Source of the DNA: Haplomitrium mnioides
Lineage: Eukaryota; Marchantiophyta; Haplomitriopsida; Calobryales
Assembly (NCBI GenBank): GCA_049999725.1
Contig: JBNGIS010025247.1
Span: forward strand, 24,643-65,907
Reading direction: 5' to 3'
DNA: 41,265 nt
Position numbers and translations under genes: made by a program. Positions 30,613 through 39,646 of this stretch are shown here, piece by piece; position 1 is the first letter of the stretch; the number at the start of each line of letters is the position of its first letter. The notes under the pieces were generated by a model. That model was given only the letters and a program-made list of their open reading frames with translations. It did not search any database and was not told where the DNA came from.

Positions 30613-31262
30613 TGACCTAATTTGGAGTGACCTTTTCTTGGGTCTTCTTCAAAGGATACTCTGGGTAAATGTTGAATAGTCAGCGTTGAATATTCGAGTG
30701 ACTTTATCAACTTGTCAACTGATTAAGGTAGAGCTTTTTTCTTTGCTGTTTCTATCTTATTTTTACTTTGTTACACCAAAGGATTTACTTAGTATTGTTC
30801 TTACAACAAATGAAAATGGAGTTAACTTTCTTTTAGTAAAAGCCCTAAAAGGAAGAAAAGAAGGGTTTCAGTTTTATGAAGGTTTGAGGAGTTTGGAGAG
30901 GAGGAAAAGTTCAAGCAGGGCAAAGATCGAAATCTCAGAAATAGTAGCATCCTTTTGCAAGAAAGTTCGAGTCATTTGGAGTTCTACATACATATTTATG
31001 AGCAATTAAAGACAAAGGGGTTGAATTTAAGATAGCTTTACTTTTCAAGTAATTGCAATGTTTCCACAGTGATCCTAAAAAACAACAGAGTACCATTGAA
31101 AAGATGACAACAAGAGTTAGAGTTTTCTATCAAATTGCGAATCATTTGAAGTTGGAGTTGATATGTGATAACCAATTGAAGTTGAAGAAATATTATTAAG
31201 GTTCTTTGAGTTTTCTTTTATTTCAATATTGGAATTGCAAACTATTTCCTTATGCTAAGAGC
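30613..31262 (+). repeat. 5' LTR of family B, portion matched by the 3' LTR
   Basis: Starts TGACCTAATTTGGAGTGA. It aligns with 38238-38867 to about CTATTTCCTTATGC. The LTR probably continues beyond 31262, possibly to about 31740, but the partner is truncated so the end cannot be placed. Confidence 0.8.
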
Positions 31263-31815
31263 AATACAGAAGGTAAAAGTTTTTAGAAACTAGAGTTGAG
31301 TTTGAAGAAACTTTTAATGAAATTTTAAGCCAAGATCATTTGAATCAAAAGAGTTATCACTTGAGAAACTTTTTGAATGTTGGTTTTTCGATCTTTTAAA
31401 CAACAATTGAGTTTTTGTTTGTGGAAAGCATTTTGATGTGTATTTTCCACTGAAAATTTGTACACAACTTTCTTAGGCAACCTGTATTTTAGATTGTGAG
31501 TAGCAGATCGAAAAAACTAGCAAACCTTACATTATCCTTGACCAAAATTTGAGTACAAAGAAAGGAAAAATTGCCTATCTTTGCTTTTGTTTAAGAGGAA
31601 TTTAAGCCACAAAGGCAATAAACACTCAATCTTTGTCATAGTTGCTTCATTTCAGCATTGCAATCAATAAAGTTTTTGCCTTTCACACAACCTTCTCCAC
31701 AACCATAACCTTGTGTATACCCAAACCTAGATTGCTACAACGAGATAGTTGGTGAACTTGACGTGAACCTCTAAGGTGGAAAAAGTATGATACTTTAGAA
31801 GCTTTAGAAATCAGT
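31263..31815 (+). other. Rest of 5' LTR and leader of family B
   Basis: Noncoding. It probably holds the end of the LTR, the primer site and the gag leader. No primer site could be identified with confidence. Confidence 0.4.
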
Positions 31816-33100
31816 ATGGGTTCTTCTGATCAAGGGACTCCAATGCTACAATTCGAAGCTACTATTGCGCAAATGTTTCAAGCATTTGTCCTTTTTATGC
31901 TGCAATAACAAGCCTCTAACTGAAAAGAAGTAATGGTCATGAGAGCTCTGCAATCTATTGTTGGATTGTTGGACCAGTTTGATGGGAGAAATATCTCCAA
32001 GTATTTAAAGTACTATGCTTGAGAGATAGAACTTAACAAAGTTTTTGAGAGAGATATGACTCAAACTTTTGAGTAACTTGTTGTGTCACAATTGAGAGGT
32101 CAAGTGAGTGAGCTTATTTGAGTGTATGGAGGTGATTGGGAGAGCTTTTCTCTTCAATTGAAGGAAGAATATTCACTAGAAGATGTTGATAGAATGACAA
32201 AAAAGTCATTCATTGAATGGGTGAATCAACCAACAAAGGGTTGGTTGCTACTGAGCTTTTTCAAGAATTTGAGAGGAAATTTTCACAATTCTCTTGTATG
32301 GAGAAATTAACCCTAGAGAAGAATAAGGTGGAGTTGTTTTTATATTTAGTAAATCATGAAATGCAAAGAGAATTAGAGTTACTCTCGGAGGATAGAACGA
32401 AAGATAATGGTTTGACTTCTAATTGGAAGGAAGTTTCAAAAGCAGTAAGTGCATTGATGAACAGGAAATCAAAAAGAGGCAAGGTGGTGGTGAGGCATGA
32501 TGTAGAACCACTACCCATCATAGCACCTCGTAAGCATCCAATTGCTCCTACTCTTCTTACTAGTTCTATGCCTTCTACTCATCTACCTACTATTGCTCCA
32601 CAAAGAGAGGCAGTGGAGGAGCTAGTCAGGGGCATGAAGGATTTGCAAATTAAATTTGCAAAGTTGTAAGGGAAGAAAGAGGCAAGCAAAAGTCAACCTG
32701 CCAAAAAACGAGGGTATGTTCAACGATGTATATGATATGATAGTATCGAATATTCAAGAAAAAAGTGTGGAGATTTTGCCTATTCTATTTATTTAGGAGT
32801 AATCTATTGGAATGAGGGCAAGATTGCTTTCAAAGATATGGGTGAGATCTTGAAAACCAATTTTGGAAAGGGAGGAATGAAGGGAGTTATTGAAGAGTTC
32901 TTACAGAAACTTGCTAGTATGCAAGTAGAGGTTGCCACCTATGGAATTAAGGTGGAGCATGATTTTACCCAACATGTAGAAACCAGTGGGTTGTGAAGTT
33001 GTGCTCTGCCAGCAATAGAAGGAAGCAACACAAAAAGAGAGGATTTGTTGAAGGTTGCCACATCTATCAGAATTGCTACTACATATGATGATCTAGTAGA
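31816..33100 (+). pseudogene. gag: gag remnant of family B
   Basis: Starts ATG at 31816 (MGSSDQGTPMLQFEA). A gag-like helical region (LDQFDGRNISKYLKYY, then DWESFSLQLKEEYSLED) follows with several stops, and a frameshift near 32240 moves it into the frame of 32217-32669, which continues as ELFQEFERKFSQF and VELFLYLVNHEMQRELELL. The C-terminal part is proline-rich, then charged. I find no convincing zinc knuckle. It is called gag because of position and pattern. Confidence 0.7.
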
Positions 33101-33253
33101 CACTCTTTTGGTGTATGCTTATATTGCAAAAATCAGCATAAGGCACTTGTAGAAGAGAAAAGAAAGAGAGAAGAAGCTGGTACTAGTGAGGAGAGGCCAG
33201 CGTCAAAGAGATCACAAAGGGCAAAAATAGTATAGCCTTCGAGGGAGGAATAT

Positions 33254-34100
33254 ATGAAAGATATTTTACCTTCCACTTTGGAGAAGGGAAAAGCCAAAGA
33301 GAAGGCTCAAGCATACAAGCTAGAATATGATATTGAGGCATCTACATACCTGAAAGGTGTATTGGAAGAGAGGGTACTTAATGCAAAGATTGAGTTTACT
33401 TTAGGAGAAATCCTTGGCATTGCAAAGAAGGAATTCCATGATGTGATTATCAACATTATCAAGAGGAAGTAACAATTGGTAGGGGAGACAACAATGACCA
33501 ATGCTCTTGAGACAAGAGTCACCAAGGAAGAGGATCTGGAATTAGCTCGATATTGCACCAATCACAAGGTGTGATTGGATCAAGAGGATGAGAAATCATC
33601 GAGTCATTATTCAAGGAGCCATTGGGCTCAAGCTACCATTGAGACTATAGTGAAGATTGGGGACTTTCCAGATCCAGTGATTGTACTAATTGATCATGAA
33701 TAAGAGATTAATCTTGTCTCGAAAGTTATCTATAAGCAAGGGAAGTAGCCAATCAATGCCAATCATGGATGGGTGATTCAAGCAGCCAACAACATACAAG
33801 GAGAGCTTTTTGGGACCTACTTAGATGTGAGAGTAAAGGTAGGAGATGTGATCATAGTGCAAAACTTCTTTGTACAAGAAGGCACTTCTTACCCAATCAT
33901 CCTTGGGCAACCTTATATCACAGTTGTAAGGATGGAAACAAAAGTGTTGGATGATGGATCTGCATATGCACAAGTGAGAAGTAAAGATAGGAGGAAGGTG
34001 GTACAATTTCTAATTGTCCATGCAAACCATGAGAGAAATTGGGATAGCTTGAGAAACTATTCTCCTCCTACAATTATAGAGGAGTTTCGAGATTTTTGAA
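33254..34100 (+). pseudogene. pol: Aspartic-protease region of family B
   Basis: A pre-protease part (33254-33472; DIEASTYLKGVLEERVL, GIAKKEFHDVIINIIKRK) and the protease region (about 33640-34098) share a frame. The active-site region reads VIVLIDHE followed by a stop where a DHGS/DxGS-like site is expected. FFVQEGTSYPIILGQPYI is the conserved second half. Stops interrupt it, but most residues remain readable. Confidence 0.72.
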
Positions 34101-34449
34101 GGGTGGCACAATAGAGCAAGACTATGGTGGTACAACCGAAGAGGTGTTCTTGCTTCAAAATGAAAACACGTTTAGTATAAGAGTAGTGAAGTATTTTGAA
34201 AGTAGATTTGTTGTATACACACATCTTGTTGATTTGGCTAGATGGGAGAGAAAAGAAATTCAAAGAACTGAAAAATACTTCAAAAAAATAGACATGATGG
34301 AAGAAATTGTGGGTGTATATGTGGAACAAAGGATTGAAGATTCTCTAGAGCTACTTGCTACTATTGGATTTGGAGGTGATGACAAGGTGGTGTGTTTACA
34401 ATCAAGAGAACTCTATTTAGCCATTGAGATCATTTGCAGGATTGGAGGC
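34096..34449 (+). pseudogene. Uncharacterised family B segment between protease and RT
   Basis: A 118-codon open frame starting MKGGTIEQDYGGTTEEVF, with a charged middle (LARWERKEIQRTEKYFKK). I do not recognise a domain. It lies between protease and RT and probably represents a linker or lineage-specific domain of the polyprotein, -1 in frame to the protease. Confidence 0.5.
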
Positions 34450-35640
34450 TAGAGTGGATACTAGATACAAGACGGTGGAGAAGAAGGTAAAAATTGTAGC
34501 TCAACCTCTTTTCATTGATTCCAATGAGCAAACCAAGAAAGCTTCAAAAGAGAAGTGTTTGAGAGAGATCTCAAAAATTGGACATAAGTTTACTCCAACT
34601 ATGTTGGAGGAACTAAAAGTTCGAGCTGGAGAGTTTCTCTTGCCTCAAGAGAAGGATACATTTAAAGAGATGCTCAAGAGACATAGGAAAGCACAAGGCT
34701 TAGAAAATAGGGTGTGTGATCTAGATGTGGTTGCACCAATGATTTTTTTTACAATTCCACATGCACATTGGGATCTGAAGCCAATTCTAGTAAAGAGATC
34801 TCATCTACCAAAGCTCTTGGATTTCTTGAAGGAGAAAATGTAGATGAGGATTTTGGAGCATCCTTTGGTTCTTATTCCAGTCAATGGTTTACAGTGCCAA
34901 AGAAAAGTGGGGCACTATGATTTATTCAAGATATATAGCCATCAAATCAAGTTACCATCTGAAATACAAGGGTGGGACCAATTGTTGGAGAGTTTGCAGA
35001 AGCATTTACTAAAAGAGCTATCTATTCTATGGGTGATCTCTACTATGGTTATGACCAATTCTAGCTTGCTAAAGGGAGTAGAGATATAACAACTATGAGA
35101 ACACCATTGGGTTTATTGAGAATGTACACTTTATCTCAAGGTGCTACAAACTCCATGGTACATATGATGAATGGGATGAACAAGGTTCCAAAAGAATTTA
35201 TCCTTGAAAAGACTATGTCATTCCTTGATGACATTCCAATCAAAAGATGTATAGAAGAAGACAAGAATGAAGCTTTAGATAAGAGGGGGTGCTAAAAATT
35301 TGTTATGGAATATATTTCTGATTGTGACCAGATTTTAAAAAGGTTGGAAGAGGTACATCTGACCTTTTAAGGAGTGAAATCATCTTTTAGAGTTTGTGAG
35401 GTTGTGACTGTTGAGCACTTGTATGGCTGGTTTGGCCGAAAACCTATTTAAAAGAAAAATTGATGTTATTCAACAACTAAAGAATACAAGTAGCTCAGCT
35501 ATAGAGGTACGCAGATTTCTAGGGGCATGTGTTTTCTACCATGTGTGGATCCTTCATTTTTCACATGTAGCATATCCTTTGTATGATTTGTTGCGCAAAG
35601 GAAAGGAGTTTCAGTGGGAAGATATCCATATGAGAGATGT
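34424..35640 (+). pseudogene. pol: Reverse transcriptase remnant of family B
   Basis: The N-terminal region (34424-34843) has WDLKPILVKRSHLPKLLDFL, as in gypsy RT entry regions. GDLYYGYDQF near 35028-35065 is the first catalytic-Asp motif, in a different frame from its neighbours. RTPLGLLRMYTLSQGATNS and FLDDIPIK (35095-35250) supply the second, with both Asp kept. The thumb, VRRFLGACVFYHVWILHF, is at about 35490-35560. Multiple frameshifts make it nonfunctional. Confidence 0.82.
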
Positions 35641-36072
35641 GCAAAAGCTAAAGAAACTATTATCTTCTCAGCTTGTCCTTCAGAGAGTGAGTGATAAAAA
35701 TGAAAAGCCTATGATATTGACTATAGATGCTAGCCTCATTGCTATAGGTTGGGTAATATGGTAAGATGATGAGGAAGGAAATCAATTTGCGATTCGGTTT
35801 GGAGCCAAAGTATTGAGCAAACGACAAAAAAGTTATCCACAGGTAAAGAGAGAGCTATAGGCAATAGTTGCATTTATTAAAGTTGAGAAAGAACATCTGA
35901 TTGGAGCACCACTGATTGTGGAAACAAATTGCCTACCTTTGTTGAAGATGATTACCAATTGCAACACTCATGGTATTGCAATGTTGCGCTGGATTGCTTA
36001 TATTAAGTCTTTGAACCTAGAATTCAAGCATATAGAAGGAAAGGACAATCTTGTGGCAGATATGCTCTCTTG
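35641..36072 (+). pseudogene. pol: RNase H remnant of family B
   Basis: MILTIDASLIAIGW (first Asp), KREL (Glu, followed by a stop), VETNCLPLL and NLVADMLS. At 35927-35929 an Asn stands where the third acidic residue is expected, the same kind of loss as in A1. Stops at 35762 and about 35859. Confidence 0.78.
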
Positions 36073-36097
36073 AGATCGATATGAGCAAGAAGAGAAG

Positions 36098-37560
36098 ATG
36101 GTTGAGAATATTGATGATGTAGAAACTGAATTTTATTCACATAGAGTTAAAGTAGATAATGAGCAAAAAGAGCCATTCATAGAAGAGCTTTATAAAGGAG
36201 AGTGGCCAAATATTGGCCATTATTTTAGTACCTTAAAAAGAAGACCAGAATGGAGTGAAGCTGAGTTCAAGCAAGTGAGAAGAAAATTCTACAATTATCT
36301 ACTACCAAGAGGCTACTTATGGAAGAGGACAAAAAAAAGCCATGATATATCAAGAAGGGTGGTATGTGAGAAAGAGTTACAAACCAAATTGCTCAATGAT
36401 TTTTATAGTAGTTTATGGGTTGGACATAGGGGAATTTATGAGACCTTTACCAAATTAAAAGAAATGTATTGGTGGAGAAACATGCATAAGGATGTGATTG
36501 CCTTTGTTGAGTCTTGTAAAACATGACAATAGTATTCTAATCTTCGACATAGAGATAGGCTACATTCAACTTATCCACTTGATTTACATTATAAGTGAGA
36601 GGTGGATTTAGTTGCTATGCCTCTTGGAGTGTGAAAGTTGAAGTTTTTACTCCTAGCATAAGAAGATCTATCCAATCAAGTTGAAGGAAGAGCATTGAGA
36701 ACCAAGGCAACAGAAAATGTTTGTCAGTTCTTACTAGAGAATGTGGTTTCTAGATATTGTTGTATGGGTAAGATCACAACTGATAGGGGAGAATTGAACA
36801 CTCAAGAGGTTAGAGATTTCTTTCAAAGATGTGAGATTAAGCTTGCTCTCACTACAACATATAATCCTGAAAGAAGTGCTAAGAGTGAGGGTGAGCATCC
36901 TCCTATTGTCAAGGCTTTTGTCAAATCTTGTAGAAGAAGAGTAGGTGAGTGGCCAAGGCTGCTCTCATTTGCACTTTGGGTTGACAAAACTCCTCATAGC
37001 TCAGTGATTGGTTATATGCCAATTGAGTTGATGTAGAGGCAAAAACCAATCATGCTTGTTGAAGAGAGTATATTGAGTTGGAGTGTCTTACCTTGGCAAG
37101 ATCAGATCTCAAGAGAAGAGTTTCTTGCACTGAAAATTCAGAAATTAGAGAGGAGGCCTAAGGACATCCAACTAACAGTGGAAAGGCTGAAAATGCAAGG
37201 TTGAAAAACAAAGAAAGATTTGACCAACAACATATATTGAGTCTACGTGAGGTACAACAAGGAGATTGGGTATTGGGTTATGACAACAACTTGGATAACC
37301 AGTATAGTACAATTCAAAAGTTTTCCAAATGCTGGTTTGGACCATATATAGTGGTAATTGTGTATGAAAATGCCACATATTCATTGAGATAGTTGGATGG
37401 AATTTTGCTCAAAGTTCTAATTGTAAGGAAAAGGGTCAAACTATTCAAGAAACAATACCAAGAAAATGCTTTGGAGAAGATTGGAGTTGATATGCCAATG
37501 TTTGAAAAGGAAGATAATCTATAAGAGCAAGGGAAATAGTACTCTCAAGAAGAAGAAGAA
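36098..37560 (+). pseudogene. int: Integrase remnant of family B
   Basis: Zinc region (WVGHRGIYETFTKLKEMYWW, ESCKT) in a 142-codon open frame (36098-36526). The core has EVDLVAMPLGV, TTDRGELNTQEV and SEGEHPPIVKAFVKSC, giving the D, D, E set apparently intact. The stretch 36526-36690 has several stops, as does 37036. The C-terminal domain (37201-37392) has GDWVLGYDNNLDNQYSTIQ and KCWFGPYIV, ending in a basic tail near 37560. Confidence 0.84.
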
Positions 37561-38237
37561 ACTATGTGATACTGACCACAACATCTTCTTTCTTTTTGCA
37601 TACTAGAGGATGCACAGGTTCAAAGAAGGTGGATGTCATGTTGTGGTTTGGCTAGTGTGTTAAAAGGTAACAAAATAAAGGAGAAACAGAGTCTTCTTAC
37701 TATAGATAAATTCAGAGAAAATTGTAGAAGAAGCGACAAAGCACTTTCGAGAATCTTCTAGAATAATAAAATTAGTATATGTTAGTGCAACATGGAAGGT
37801 GCTCTAGATATGGTGGGTAGAAAAAGAGTCAGCCTATTGGCTCTTTGATAATTCTCTCGATTTTCATCCACAGATATTTTGCAGATAAAAAAGAGGAGAG
37901 AAGAGGCAGAAATGATCAACGCGAAATCATCGAGAGATACATTGGGGAGGTTCAAAGGGGTACAAGTTCTATCAGAGCGAGCAGGTTTGACAGTGGATCT
38001 CAAGTTGCTTATGGGTCAAGATATAAGAGATGGGTAGAGGATTGTTTGTTGCTTCTAATTTTTCCCTTGTAAATCATTTCTTTGTTGGCTTGCAAATTAT
38101 TCCTCGAGATCATTTTAAGTAGTGGATTGTATATCACTTCGGTGATAATTTCTTGAATTCGGTTATGAACTCATCTATTCTAGTATTATTCCCAATAATC
38201 ACTTATGGGGAGATATGGGACCTCACAATCTACATTT
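37561..38237 (+). other. Family B spacer between integrase and 3' LTR
   Basis: Noncoding apart from a 75-codon frame (37845-38072) with no known motif. Just before the LTR lies TATGGGGAGATATGGGACC, a plausible though imperfect polypurine tract (38203-38222). Confidence 0.5.
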
Positions 38238-38867
38238 TGACCTAATTTGGAGTGAAGTTTTCTTGAGTCTTCTTCAAAGGATACTTTGGGTAAATGTTGA
38301 ATAGTCAGACATTTGAGTGACTTCATCAACATCAAAGGAGAATTTTTTTCTCTACTATTTCTATCTTATTTTCACTCTATTACACCAAAGATTTTACTTA
38401 GTGTTGTTCTTATAACAAATGAAAAGGGAGTTAACTTTCTTTTAGTAAAAACCTTAGAAGGAAGAAAAGAAGGGGTTCTGTTTTATAAAGGTTTGAGGAG
38501 TTTCTAGACAAAGAAGGTTCAAGCAAGGCAAAGATCCAAATCTCACAAAGAGTAGCATCTATATACAAGAAATTTTGAGTCATTTAGAGTTCTACATACA
38601 TATTTATGAACGATTGAAGACAAAAGGGTTGAATTAAAGATAACTTTACTTTTTTGGTGATTGCAATGTTTCTACAGTGATCATGGGGGAAAATAGAACA
38701 CTAATGGAAAGCTAACAATAAGGGCTACAACTCTTTATCAAATTGAAAATCATTTGGAGCTAGAGTTGATTTGTGACAACCAATTGAAGTTGAAGAAATA
38801 TTATTGAGGTTCTTTGAGTTTTCTTTTCTTTCAACATTGGAATTGGGAATTATTTCCTTTTACCAAG
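38238..38867 (+). repeat. 3' LTR of family B, truncated
   Basis: Begins TGACCTAATTTGGAGTGAAG and aligns with 30613-31262. It ends abruptly where the 70-bp repeat copy 3 begins, so the LTR 3' end is missing. Confidence 0.82.
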
Positions 38868-38871
38868 AAAA

Positions 38872-38924
38872 AACCGCTACTTTGAACAAGAACCGCTACT
38901 GAGTTCCTGTTTCACTTGGTAGTT
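38872..38924 (+). repeat. 70-bp interrupted-palindrome repeat, copy 3 (shorter)
   Basis: ACCGCTACTTTGAACAAGAA, CCGCTACT, GAGTTCCTGTTTCACTTGG. The arms GAACAAGAACC and GAGTTCCTGTTTC pair imperfectly. The CGTTTGCAAAAACC part is lost. Confidence 0.78.
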
Positions 38925-39646
38925 GAAATTTTTTTTTGGTGATTTGGCATTCAAAAACATCAAATTTATGACTGAAATCTTCTTTTCGAAAAGAAAATCG
39001 TTTTTTATAAACAAAAAATGCATATTTTACATTGAGATTATATTTCAAACATTTTTCTGTAGAAAATACCTTGAACAAAAAACATTTTGGTTATTCAAAT
39101 ATTTTATAAAAACTTGACACTATTGTGAATAAACTAAATTCATCATAAATGAAATAAAACATATATTTTTTAGTGGAAAAAAACTACATGAAATCGTAAA
39201 TGTCGAGTTGGGTAAGGACTTTGAACTTGACTTTGAGCATCATAGCTAACAAATCCTATGCAAGCATAAACTCCAAACCAAAATTGTAAAGCTTATGCAT
39301 GCATAGACTCCGAACAAGAATCCTAAATCCTGTGCGTGCTTAGACTCTGAACAAGAATAATGAAGCTATGCACGCATGGACTTTGAACTAGAACTATAGA
39401 GCTATTGCAAGCCAAGATTCTAAACAAGAACCCTACAGCCTATGCAAGCATAGACATTGAGCAAGAACCCTTTGGCTTAGGGGTGAAGGGACTCTGAAAA
39501 ATAACCTGAGAGCTTAGGCACGCATGGAATCCGAACAAGAACTAGATAGCCTTAATGTGCAACGACACTAAACAATGCGCAAAGACTCAAAATCATCTTT
39601 AGTTTAGCAATTGACTTCAAACCATTCTTAGATTATCAAATGAGTC
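38925..39646. other. AT-rich remnant carrying the GCATAGACTC minisatellite
   Basis: No gene. The first 260 bp are AT-rich. From about 39230 a degenerate array begins, and the region ends at the third family A LTR. The combination of 70-bp repeat plus this minisatellite suggests a collapsed relative of the 21.9-30.2 kb unit. Confidence 0.55.
39230..39560 (+). repeat. GCATAGACTC minisatellite, right-hand array
   Basis: About seven to eight degenerate units near 40-45 bp, built on GCATGCATAGACTCCGAAC, AAGAATCCTAAATCCTGTGC and GCATGGACTTTGAAC words, each followed by AAGAACCCTA-like sequence. Confidence 0.68.

Larger units (their letters stand above)
30613..38867 (+). mobile_element. Family B Ty3/gypsy LTR retrotransposon, old and degraded
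   Basis: A second retrotransposon lineage, AT-rich and unrelated by eye to family A in LTR and protein sequence. Order: 5' LTR from 30613, gag from 31816, protease, RT, RNase H, integrase to about 37560, a spacer, then a 3' LTR from 38238 cut off near 38867. The LTRs differ visibly more than those of A2 (around a tenth of sites in the first 290 bp by hand, plus indels), so this insertion is older. All domains carry stops. Confidence 0.88.

Noticed and set aside
37845-38072. 75-codon frame between family B integrase and 3' LTR as an extra gene
   Set aside because: No recognisable motif and no supporting copy in the window; it is treated as spacer.
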